Assembly: GCA_020436865.1 (NCBI GenBank)
Contig: JAGQXA010000871.1
Coordinates: forward strand, 1-5,348
Direction of reading: 5' to 3'
Length of the DNA stretch: 5,348 nt
From: Saprospiraceae bacterium
GTDB lineage: Bacteria; Bacteroidota; Bacteroidia; Chitinophagales; Saprospiraceae
Every line of letters begins with the position of its first letter. Position 1 is the stretch's first letter. The notes beneath the pieces are model-generated. The model was given only the letters and a program-made list of their open reading frames with translations, ran no database searches and was not told the origin of the DNA. This document shows positions 1 through 5,348 of the stretch, piece by piece. The translations under genes and the position numbers were made by a program.

Positions 1-137
1 CGATTACGCGCAGCCGGCTTGAGCTATTAACACAGAACGGGGCTATGCAACCGGTGCAAACGCGTACGCTCTTCGATCGGGAAGGGCAGCCTTGCGGCGC
101 CCAGGTGACCATTCAGATCAGTAAAGCAAAGCCATGA
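1..137 (+). CDS. Sensor histidine kinase, LytS/YehU-like, C-terminal tail (partial)
   Basis: The first two bases end a codon. From base 3 an open frame encodes 44 residues (starting ITRSRLELL, ending SKAKP) before a TGA at 135-137. The pattern of an RLxLL helix, a short loop, a strand with FDREGQP and a final strand VTIQIS is what ends the HATPase_c domain of LytS/YehU-type histidine kinases, where a typical ending is a G-x-x-x-G-T-x-V strand. The stop overlaps the ATG of the LytTR response regulator by four bases (ATGA), the usual arrangement for this kinase-regulator pair. By family knowledge the full protein would be a membrane sensor that phosphorylates the regulator. The sensor part and the ATP-binding N, G1 and F boxes lie outside the window, so the assignment rests on the tail and the neighbour. 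Confidence 0.8.
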   Translation, partial: ITRSRLELLTQNGAMQPVQTRTLFDREGQPCGAQVTIQISKAKP

Positions 138-883
138 AACGGATCGCGATCATCGACGACGAACCAGATGCCCGGCAGTTGTTGCGTGCGTTTCTGACAG
201 AATTATGTCCGGAGGTAGAGATCTGTGGTGAAGCCGACAGCGTGGCCAGTGCTTACGTCCTGCTGCGCACGGTCCGGCCGGATGGCGTGCTGCTCGATAT
301 TTCGATGGAAGACGGTACCGGCTTCGATCTGCTGGACAAGTTCCCGCAGCCCACTTTTCAAGTGATCTTTACCACGGCTCACGACGACTTCGCCTTACAG
401 GCCTTTCGCTACCATGCGCTCGACTACCTCTTGAAACCCATCGATCCGATCGATCTGGTGCAGGCTGTCGATCGCCTGGAACCGGAAAAACAGGTGGATT
501 TCCAGACGAAGATCCGACATTTACTGGAGGCCGCACAGACCCGACAGCTGAACAAGATCGCCCTGAATAGCCAGGAGGGCATGATCTTTCTCGATCTGAA
601 CCAGATCATCCACCTTCAATCGGAAGGTAGCTATACGACCATCTTTCTGACGAACGACGAACGATATCTGATCGTCCGGCCGATCAAGGATTTCGAAGTG
701 CTGCTGCCGGTCGACGAATTCTTTCGCCTGCATCAATCACATATCGTTCGCTTGTCGGCGGTGAAGAAGATCCTGCGGGAGGACGGTGGATACGCGCTCC
801 TGGACGGCGGGTCGAAGGTGCCCATTGCGCGCCGGCGAAAAGAGGAGTTTGTGGAGGTGATGAAAACGCGCTTCTCGCGCTAG
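134..883 (+). CDS. LytTR-family response regulator (REC + LytTR DNA-binding domain)
   Basis: This is a complete 249-residue two-component response regulator, the usual length for the family. The receiver domain spans about residues 1-118. The acidic pair D8/D9 binds Mg2+, D55 in VLLDIS is the expected phosphate acceptor, T81 follows the fourth strand (VIFTTA), and K101 lies in the LLKP motif. A linker of about 20 residues leads to a LytTR DNA-binding domain (about 141-248), recognised by the stretch FFRLHQSHIVRL (196-207) and the basic VPIARRRKEEF (229-239). Phosphorylation by the upstream kinase should promote DNA binding as a dimer. The start is fixed by the ATGA overlap with the kinase gene; no Shine-Dalgarno sequence precedes it, which is common in Bacteroidota and fits translational coupling. 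The target genes cannot be read from the sequence. Family assignment is firm; the regulon is unknown. Confidence 0.96.
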   Translation: MKRIAIIDDEPDARQLLRAFLTELCPEVEICGEADSVASAYVLLRTVRPDGVLLDISMEDGTGFDLLDKFPQPTFQVIFTTAHDDFALQAFRYHALDYLLKPIDPIDLVQAVDRLEPEKQVDFQTKIRHLLEAAQTRQLNKIALNSQEGMIFLDLNQIIHLQSEGSYTTIFLTNDERYLIVRPIKDFEVLLPVDEFFRLHQSHIVRLSAVKKILREDGGYALLDGGSKVPIARRRKEEFVEVMKTRFSR

Positions 884-1308
884 ATCCGGAGGATCGATTT
901 CAGCTCGCTTATGTTGCTGAAGGCCCGGCTCCTGACCTTCACGCTTTTCCCTTTCTGATTGGTGATCTTGATGACCGGAGCGAGCGAAGGATTGTAGCTT
1001 ACCTTTTTCACTTCGGTCCAGCGGATCTTGCGGGTTTCGCCGAGTATGGAGGTGACGACGACCCCGTCGTCGTGGATGGTGACGCGGTGGAGCAGGATCA
1101 CCAAAAGGTATTGGATGGTCGGATACAGGAAAATGATCCCCAGGAGCAAGGCGGGCATCGCGATGCCCGAGGCGCTTTCGTCGGCGGGGTCCTGGGAGGC
1201 GACGGAGTGGAAGAAATAGGCGCCGTAAAAGAAAGTGATGGTAAATAAAAGACTGACCGTCAGGCCGACATAGAGGCTTTTCTTCTTGACCAGCGAAATC
1301 TTCTGCAT
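880..1308 (-). CDS. Small membrane protein with two TM segments and a PH-like domain
   Basis: This 142-residue protein has a short basic N-terminus (MQKISLVKKKS), a hydrophobic segment at about 12-34, an acidic polar loop at about 39-48, and a second hydrophobic segment at about 49-73. It ends in a cytoplasmic tail rich in beta strands (about 74-142). The tail pattern, VTIHDDGVVVTS then TRKIRWTEVKKV then PVIKITNQKGKSVKV, resembles the bacterial PH-like domains found after two membrane helices in small uncharacterised proteins. The W in IRWTEV is typical of such domains. The basic N-terminus suggests both ends face the cytoplasm. The function is unknown. It runs convergently to the LytTR gene and their stop codons overlap at 880-883, so it is not in that operon. 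It is separated from the amylase gene by a terminator and probably has its own promoter in 1309-1390. The ATG at 1308 is the first plausible start and no SD sequence lies at a proper distance. Confidence 0.8.
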   Translation of the reverse strand: MQKISLVKKKSLYVGLTVSLLFTITFFYGAYFFHSVASQDPADESASGIAMPALLLGIIFLYPTIQYLLVILLHRVTIHDDGVVVTSILGETRKIRWTEVKKVSYNPSLAPVIKITNQKGKSVKVRSRAFSNISELKSILRI

Positions 1309-1390
1309 TGGAGTTCCGGTGTTTTTTGTTTGGTATTGAAAAGGACCCTCCTAAAATACAATAGACCGGTCAGATCTTCTGCACAACCCA
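1309..1390 (-). other. Leader/promoter region of the PH-like gene, no firm elements
   Basis: This 82-base stretch between the terminator and the ATG at 1308 should contain the promoter of the small membrane protein gene. On the minus strand, TATTTTAG (1358-1351) resembles the Bacteroidota -7 element TAnnTTTG with one mismatch. The nearest upstream TTG, in GGTTGTG at about 1384-1388, is some 25 bases away, longer than the usual 19-21. An AGGAGG lies at 1352-1347, but it is 38 bases from the start codon with no start codon at a proper distance, so it is not treated as a ribosome binding site. A promoter here is inferred from gene layout only. Confidence 0.3.
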
Positions 1391-1430
1391 TAAAAAAAGA
1401 TGCGGGCTCCGACCATTGGTCGGAGCCCGC
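1391..1430 (-). terminator. Rho-independent terminator of the GH13 gene
   Basis: The arms at 1402-1414 and 1418-1430 form a perfect 13-bp, GC-rich stem with a 3-base loop (1415-1417). Read on the minus strand, the stem is followed after two bases by TCTTTTTTTA (1400-1391), a clear U-tract. It begins 33 bases after the stop codon of the GH13 gene (1464). The T-tract lies only on this side, so it is directional and terminates minus-strand transcription before it reaches the small PH-like gene. Confidence 0.93.
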
Positions 1431-1463
1431 AGGCAGGGATCTACGTCCGGATCCCCAAGGCGA

Positions 1464-4400
1464 TCAGTACTTGACGAACGCCTGGCCGATCAGGCGATCC
1501 TGCCCCGCGATCCGTAGGTAGTACAGCCCTGCCGGCAAGTCCTGAAGATCGAGTTCCTGTATCTGTCCGGCCGATCCGTCGAGGACCAGGCGCCGGGAGT
1601 TCAATAGCTGCCCGGCCGGGTTCCAAACCTCTATCGCGATGTCGCCCGACCAGCCAGGCAGGGCCAACTCCAACTGCCCCGAGGTCGGGTTGGGGAAGAT
1701 GCGCAGATTGCCGTCGTTCTCCGGTTCGTCGACCGCCACGGTCAGCTGGTTTTGGAGAAAAAAGTCGAGGTTGGTGTGAATGAAGCCGTTCTCGATGGGG
1801 CCCGGCGTACCGGTTCCCTTCTTACTGCCGTCGGCGTTGCGGAACACGGCGGCGAGCCAATAGGCGATGTCGCCGGTATTCAGGCCGTAGTAGTCTTTTG
1901 GCACGAGGGTGATCTCCCACAGATCGGTTTCACCGGGCACGGCGGTCATTTGTCCGATCCCGTTGTCCTGGTCCCAATCGCCGACGGTGTGCTGCCAGGC
2001 GGTGTTTTGGGGGGTCGTCGTATTGCTCAGGTCGACACTGCTGTGGATGTATACCTTGTCGGCGTCTACCAGTTCGCGGTTGCCGCGACGGGCGTTGAAG
2101 GTAATGGTGATCTCGTCGTCGATCTCAAATGCCGGCGGTTCGATGGTCACAAAAGGGCGGTCGGATTCGATGTTGAAGTAGATCGCGCTGTTGCGGAAGC
2201 CGAGTCCGACATTGGCGTTGTCGGCATCCCGGAAGGTCATGGCGAGTTTGAACGCTTCCTCGTCCTCTTCCAGGCCGTAGTAGTCTTTGGGAATTAGCGT
2301 GATCTGCCAGATATTGTCGGTTACTTCAGTCATTAGTCCGAGGCCGTCATCGGTGAGTGTACCTACTACATTTTGCCAGTTCGTGCTGTCGGGGTGGGAG
2401 AGAACCACTCCTGAGTGGAAGTACACCTTGTCGGCATCGATAAGCCCGTCGGTATCGCCGGGCCAGGCGCGCGTGGCGTCGAAGGTGACGGTGATCTCGT
2501 CGTGTTTGGTAAACGGATAGGGCTCGATGCTCACGGGATTGTCGTATACCTCGACTACCCCTGGCAGACCCGGCGAAAGTTGTTCGGTCGTGTAGAGATG
2601 CCATTCGCCGGCTTTGAGTTCGATCGGGTCGTCGACCTGGGTCACGTCGAGGCTCTCGCCCGAGAAATAGTCGTACCAGGTACCGGTCTGGCTGAAATTC
2701 GGTGGGATAGTGGCCGGCTCCAGCCCGAAATTGCCGATCGCGACCAGGTCGATCCCGCCCCCCGGCAGGTCGTAGCTCAACCGCCGCGCAGCGCCGAAAT
2801 TTTGGTGATCGCTGGCCGCGGAAGCCAGATTGGCCGCCCCGATCTGCCGGCGCACATCCAGGATACCCTGGTAAGCCTGATAGATATACTGCCGCAGCGA
2901 ATCCTCGTAGTAGCCTAGTCCGCCGGGCCCCCACGGCAGCGGCTTGTTGCCTACGCGACCGTTGAAATTGATGTCGATGTCGTATCCCAGTTCGTCGAAC
3001 TGCCAGATCATCTTCGGCCCCGGAAAGAGAAAGCAGAAGGCGGCGGCCATTTTTACCCGTTCGTACATGACGAGTGGATCCTTGACATTATAGCTGCCGT
3101 TGCTGAGCCCTTCGGTCAGGGCGTGTTCGGCAATGCGGCGTTCATCATGGCTGTCGAAATAGGAAACATGCGATTCGATGCCCAGGTTATTGAAGTTGCC
3201 GGTGGCGGCGCCCGTGGTAGCCGGCACGAAGTCGTAGCTGCGGTTGCGCCACATCTTCATGCCGTAGTCGGCGAGCTGTTGTTCTTCGTTGGGCGGGCCC
3301 CAGTGTTCGAGGATGATGTAGGTTTCAGGGTCGACCGCCCAGATCTCGTCGGCCATCCGTTTCAGGATGTCGATGCGCGACTGGTCAAAGCCGTCGATAT
3401 TGCCTCCGGGAGCATAGTTCGTGAAGCCCTTGGTGAAGTCGAAGCGATAGCCGTCGACGTGGTATTCCTCGATCCAATAGGCGTTGAGGCGGTCGAGGAA
3501 TTCCTGGGTGTAGGTCGACTCATGGTCCCAGTCGTAGCCCCATTGGTACGGCCCGACGTAGTCGCGGTTGAACCAGGGATTGTTCTCGGCCGGTTTTCCG
3601 GCAGTATGGTCGAAATAGAGCTGTACCATGGCATTCTGCCCATAGGCGTGGTTCATTACCATGTCCATGATCACGGCCAGGCCGTTTTGATGGGCTGCCT
3701 GGATAAAGGACTTCAGTTGGTCTGGGTTGCCGTAGTACTTGTCGGGAGCGAAGTAGTAGGACGGGTTATAACCCCAGGATTCGTTGCCCTCGAATTCGTT
3801 GAAAGGCATGATCTCGATCGCGTCGACCCCCAGTTCCTTGATGTAGGCCAGGGTGTCCTGCAGATCGCTGTACGAATGCGACTCGAGAAAATCGCGCACC
3901 AGCAGTTCGTAAATAACCAGGTGATCGATCCCGGGACGCTCCCAATTGGCCTCCGAACCGTCCCAACTGAATGCCTGCTGCCCGGTCTGCAGTACGGTCG
4001 CAATGCCGTTGCCGGTGAGTTCATAGGCAGGCAGGTCGGGAAAGGCAACCGCGTCGATCTGCCCGTCGTTCCAGGGATCGGCAACCTGCCCGGCATACGG
4101 ATCGCCGATCTTGACGTCGCCGTCGACCCAATACTGGAATACATAAGGTTGCTGCGGGGTCAAGCCGCCGATCTCCAGCCAGAAGTATTCGCCGTCGGGC
4201 GTTCGGTTCATCTGGTAAGGAGCAAGCACATTCCAGGATGTGAAATCGCCGACTACATAGGCAAACTCCTTCTCCGGCGCCTGCAGGACCAGGGTAACCT
4301 TGGTGTCGTCAGTATCGTGGTAATTGATGCCCGAAATTGCACCGGCCGGTAAGGAAGCGATGACCGGCGGCTCGAGGATGATCACGTTGTGCTCGCGAAC

Positions 4401-5120
4401 CACCTCCAACTCTTCCCCGCCGATGGTGGCGGTGAAGCGCAGCTGGATAAGACCCGTCGCGGAAGGCTGGTAGTCGTAGGAGAGATAGGTGCCCGAGTCG
4501 GCGGAGGCCACTTCGGTGAAACCGCTCCCTTCGTCGACCCAGATCTTCATCGAACTCACTTCTGCGGAAGCATTGGCGGCGAGGCTTAGCGTCGCGCCGG
4601 GCTGCAGGAAGCTTTGATCGCCCAAGGGCGATGCGATGCTGATATAGTTCGATACGTTGAGGTCGACATAGATATCGTAATTCGACGCCACCGTGCCCCA
4701 GCCGTACTCGCCCGGAGCAATAGTGCCTTTGACATTCCCGTCGGCACTGCGGAATACGGTGGCGATGCGGAAGATGTTCTCGCCGGCCGGCACCCCGAAG
4801 TACTCCCGGATCGACGGGCTGAACTCGATCTGCCATTGGTCGGGCTCGCCGGGTACGGCCGACATTTCCCCGACGCCGTCGTCTTGTCCCCAGTTGCCGA
4901 TGACATAGTTCCATTCGGTGCCGTCCGGGCCGCTGATCACCACGCCGTGGTGAAGGTACACCTTGTCGGCGCCGGCCAGTTCGCCGTTGCCGGCCGTGGC
5001 ATCGAAGCGGAGGATCACCGGGTCGTCGGGACCCACGGTGGGCGGAGAAAGGGTGACGATCTGAGCGGTTGCGAGCTGAACCAGCCAGAGCAGGGAGAGG
5101 AGCAGGTAGCATTTCTTCAT
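1464..5120 (-). CDS. Secreted multidomain GH13 alpha-amylase-family glycosidase with T9SS sorting domain
   Basis: This 1218-residue exported enzyme is expected to cleave or transfer alpha-glucosidic bonds in starch- or glycogen-like polymers. Domains in order: signal peptide (1-19); repeat module 1 (22-133); Ig/E-set-like domain (about 158-250); CBM48-like beta-sandwich (about 262-350, with VVGDFTSWN at 289-297); GH13 barrel (about 395-760); C-terminal beta domain (about 775-846); repeat modules 2 (863-974) and 3 (991-1104); T9SS sorting domain (about 1138-1218). The four GH13 regions are present: DMVMNH (D486, N490, H491), GYRFD (R559, nucleophile D561), ILEHWG (acid/base E605), and FDSHDE (H658, stabiliser D659). 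The WGYNPSYYFAP stretch (449-459) and the SHDE form of region IV recall branching-enzyme and debranching-type members more than classical alpha-amylases, so substrate and bond specificity stay open. It is considerably longer than a minimal alpha-amylase because of the accessory modules. It is probably monocistronic: a terminator follows, and a 111-base spacer with a palindrome precedes. The start is supported by the signal peptide directly after the ATG. Confidence 0.95.
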   Translation of the reverse strand: MKKCYLLLSLLWLVQLATAQIVTLSPPTVGPDDPVILRFDATAGNGELAGADKVYLHHGVVISGPDGTEWNYVIGNWGQDDGVGEMSAVPGEPDQWQIEFSPSIREYFGVPAGENIFRIATVFRSADGNVKGTIAPGEYGWGTVASNYDIYVDLNVSNYISIASPLGDQSFLQPGATLSLAANASAEVSSMKIWVDEGSGFTEVASADSGTYLSYDYQPSATGLIQLRFTATIGGEELEVVREHNVIILEPPVIASLPAGAISGINYHDTDDTKVTLVLQAPEKEFAYVVGDFTSWNVLAPYQMNRTPDGEYFWLEIGGLTPQQPYVFQYWVDGDVKIGDPYAGQVADPWNDGQIDAVAFPDLPAYELTGNGIATVLQTGQQAFSWDGSEANWERPGIDHLVIYELLVRDFLESHSYSDLQDTLAYIKELGVDAIEIMPFNEFEGNESWGYNPSYYFAPDKYYGNPDQLKSFIQAAHQNGLAVIMDMVMNHAYGQNAMVQLYFDHTAGKPAENNPWFNRDYVGPYQWGYDWDHESTYTQEFLDRLNAYWIEEYHVDGYRFDFTKGFTNYAPGGNIDGFDQSRIDILKRMADEIWAVDPETYIILEHWGPPNEEQQLADYGMKMWRNRSYDFVPATTGAATGNFNNLGIESHVSYFDSHDERRIAEHALTEGLSNGSYNVKDPLVMYERVKMAAAFCFLFPGPKMIWQFDELGYDIDINFNGRVGNKPLPWGPGGLGYYEDSLRQYIYQAYQGILDVRRQIGAANLASAASDHQNFGAARRLSYDLPGGGIDLVAIGNFGLEPATIPPNFSQTGTWYDYFSGESLDVTQVDDPIELKAGEWHLYTTEQLSPGLPGVVEVYDNPVSIEPYPFTKHDEITVTFDATRAWPGDTDGLIDADKVYFHSGVVLSHPDSTNWQNVVGTLTDDGLGLMTEVTDNIWQITLIPKDYYGLEEDEEAFKLAMTFRDADNANVGLGFRNSAIYFNIESDRPFVTIEPPAFEIDDEITITFNARRGNRELVDADKVYIHSSVDLSNTTTPQNTAWQHTVGDWDQDNGIGQMTAVPGETDLWEITLVPKDYYGLNTGDIAYWLAAVFRNADGSKKGTGTPGPIENGFIHTNLDFFLQNQLTVAVDEPENDGNLRIFPNPTSGQLELALPGWSGDIAIEVWNPAGQLLNSRRLVLDGSAGQIQELDLQDLPAGLYYLRIAGQDRLIGQAFVKY
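1467..1709 (-). other. T9SS type A C-terminal sorting domain (CTD)
   Basis: Residues 1138-1218 start with NLRIFPNPTSG (1138-1148) and continue through an EVWNPAGQLL strand-turn and LPAGLYYLRI (1195-1204), ending in AFVKY. These are the standard landmarks of the Por secretion tail, which takes the folded protein through the outer membrane and is cleaved, leaving the enzyme surface-anchored or released. An acidic linker (about 1131-1137) precedes it. This is the strongest taxonomic marker in the window, because the T9SS is confined to Bacteroidota and close relatives. Confidence 0.95.
1809..2150 (-). repeat. Repeat module, copy 3 (residues 991-1104 of the GH13 enzyme)
   Basis: This is the last copy, just before the sorting domain. 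It has ADKVYIHSSV (1020-1029), W1042 then TVGDW, DNGIGQM (1052-1058), AVPGETDLWEITLVP (1060-1074), KDYYGL and FRNADGSKKGT (1093-1103). Its loops match copy 1 (AVPGE, ADG-x-x-KGT), while its PKDYYGL strand matches copy 2. An insertion of a few residues follows the VYIHSSV strand (SNTTTPQN). Confidence 0.88.
2199..2534 (-). repeat. Repeat module, copy 2 (residues 863-974 of the GH13 enzyme)
   Basis: This is the first of two tandem copies after the catalytic region. It has ADKVYFHSGV (896-905), W915 then VVGTL, DDGLGLM (924-930), WQITLIPKDYYGL (938-950) and FRDADNANVG (963-972). It is the divergent copy: the Trp after VGN/VGD in the other copies is Leu922, the V-P-G-E loop is shortened to VTDN, and the ADG-x-x-KGT loop has become ADNANVG. 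If the module binds sugar, this copy may bind differently or not at all. Confidence 0.88.
4722..5057 (-). repeat. Repeat module, copy 1 (residues 22-133 of the GH13 enzyme)
   Basis: This N-terminal copy of a module of about 112 residues occurs three times in the protein. Shared landmarks are an opening V-x-[LI]-x-P strand, ADKVYxHxxV (51-60), W70 followed by VIGNW and D-x-G-x-G-x-M (ending M86), WQIEFSP (96-102), YFGV (107-110), and FRSADGNVKGT (123-133). The beta-rich pattern with conserved aromatics suggests an Ig-like or carbohydrate-binding fold. The binding role is inference and the family name is not known to me. Confidence 0.88.
5064..5120 (-). other. Signal peptide of the GH13 enzyme
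   Basis: Residues 1-19 have two lysines at 2-3, a hydrophobic core (YLLLSLLWLVQL), and ATA before Gln20, a good signal peptidase I site. The Cys at position 4 is in the basic n-region and is not a lipobox. The peptide gives Sec export to the periplasm, from which the C-terminal domain would direct passage through the T9SS. Confidence 0.88.
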
Positions 5121-5170
5121 GGAAAAGGAATTTTTCGACCTACCTAAAGGGCGGTCGCCAGGCTTCTAAA

Positions 5171-5188
5171 TAGTGTAAATTTACACTA
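5171..5188. promoter_or_regulatory. Perfect 18-bp palindrome, candidate operator upstream of the GH13 gene
   Basis: TAGTGTAAATTTACACTA is identical to its reverse complement over all 18 bases. It lies 50 bases before the GH13 start codon, in the 111-base spacer behind the upstream gene. The symmetry is typical of a site for a dimeric regulator, and no regulator gene lies beside it. An alternative reading is a weak hairpin (7-bp stem, AATT loop) ending the upstream transcript. I favour an operator because the stem is AT-rich and no long T-run follows. Confidence 0.6.
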
Positions 5189-5207
5189 AGCAGAGCAGAT
5201 AAAGAAA
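5176..5207 (-). promoter_or_regulatory. Possible Bacteroidota-type promoter of the GH13 gene
   Basis: On the minus strand, TTTC (5207-5204) is followed after 20 bases by TAAATTTA (5183-5176). The known Bacteroidota consensus is TTTG, 19-21 bases, TAnnTTTG, so each box has one mismatch and the spacing is right. The -7 box would form the centre of the 18-bp palindrome, and the leader would be about 50 bases. Such short AT-rich matches can arise by chance. Confidence 0.35.
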
Positions 5208-5231
5208 TCCCATTCCTAGATGTCGGTCCGG

Positions 5232-5348
5232 TCAGATAATGGCTAGTTGGCCGGCTTTGGCTTCGATGAACTGCTCGTGCAGGATGTGCAGTCCGAGAAT
5301 GTGGTTCAGCAGGGCGTCCTTGCGCACCAGCGATACGGGGTCCTGATC
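5232..5348 (-). CDS. Unrecognised protein, C-terminal 38 residues (partial)
   Basis: The minus strand is open from the window edge to a TGA at 5234-5232. The encoded end starts DQDPVSLVRKDALLNH and finishes EAKAGQLAII. It looks mainly helical (DALLNHILGLHILHEQFIEA), closing with a short hydrophobic strand. The codon use, rich in third-position G/C (CTG, CTC, GCC, ATC, AAG), resembles the GH13 gene and supports real coding. I do not recognise the family. It lies upstream of the GH13 gene on the same strand, 111 bases away, and is probably a separate transcription unit because of the spacer and palindrome, although read-through cannot be excluded. Confidence 0.7.
   Translation of the reverse strand, partial: DQDPVSLVRKDALLNHILGLHILHEQFIEAKAGQLAII

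Noticed and set aside
1347..1352. AGGAGG on the minus strand upstream of the PH-like gene, as a ribosome binding site.
   Set aside because: It lies 38 bases from the ATG at 1308, and no in-frame or other start codon sits 5-12 bases after it. Bacteroidota rarely depend on such sites.
1364..1377. Short adjacent palindromes GACCGGTC and AGATCT as an operator for the PH-like gene.
   Set aside because: They are only 8 and 6 bases long, which is expected by chance in a window of this size, and the two are unrelated in sequence.
3123..4352. Long open frame (409 codons) on the plus strand, opposite the GH13 catalytic region.
   Set aside because: It is antisense to a clearly conserved GH13 core. Its translation is low-complexity (rich in V, G, D) with no recognisable domain, as expected from the shadow of a GC-rich gene.
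5109..5120. Cys4 of the GH13 enzyme as a lipoprotein cysteine.
   Set aside because: It precedes the hydrophobic core instead of following it, and there is a good signal peptidase I site at ATA-Q (19/20). The T9SS domain already explains surface delivery.
4614..5147. Plus-strand open frame of 177 codons over the start of the GH13 gene.
   Set aside because: It lies opposite the signal peptide and repeat 1, shows no motif, and mirrors similar shadow frames opposite repeats 2 and 3 (1752-2297, 2415-2918).
5171..5188. The 18-bp palindrome as the terminator of the upstream gene.
   Set aside because: The stem would be AT-rich and weak with no proper T-run after it. Compared with the strong terminator at 1391-1430 it is a poor candidate, though not excluded.

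Overview
The window looks like chromosomal DNA from a GC-rich member of the Bacteroidota. The main evidence is the C-terminal type IX secretion (T9SS) sorting domain on the large secreted protein. Supporting evidence is the LytS/LytTR-type regulatory pair and start codons without a nearby Shine-Dalgarno sequence. A Saprospiraceae/Lewinella-like, Cytophagales or Rhodothermia-like source would fit the base composition, but the genus is inference.

Layout: (1) Bases 1-137 (+) are the end of a histidine-kinase-like gene. Its TGA overlaps the ATG of a complete LytTR-family response regulator (134-883, +), so the two form a translationally coupled two-component system. (2) A small gene (880-1308, -) runs convergently and overlaps the regulator's stop codon. 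It encodes a protein with two membrane segments and a PH-like cytoplasmic tail. (3) Bases 1309-1463 are intergenic and hold a near-ideal rho-independent terminator, oriented for the large gene on the minus strand. (4) Bases 1464-5120 (-) encode one 1218-residue exported, multidomain GH13 alpha-amylase-family enzyme. Its order is signal peptide, repeat 1, Ig-like domain, CBM48-like domain, GH13 catalytic barrel, C-terminal beta domain, repeats 2 and 3, and T9SS sorting domain. All GH13 catalytic residues are present. (5) Bases 5121-5231 are an AT-richer spacer with a perfect 18-bp palindrome that overlaps a possible Bacteroidota-type promoter. (6) Bases 5232-5348 (-) are the last 38 codons of an unrecognised gene that runs off the window.

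How they work together: the enzyme probably acts outside the cell or on its surface on alpha-glucans such as starch, glycogen or pullulan-like polymers, with the accessory domains helping to hold the polymer. The strong terminator below it and the palindrome above it suggest a single-gene transcription unit under its own repressor or activator. Nothing in the sequence links the LytTR system to the amylase. No mobile element, CRISPR array or RNA gene was seen. The most interesting parts are the three-copy repeat module flanking the GH13 core and the palindrome at the presumed promoter.
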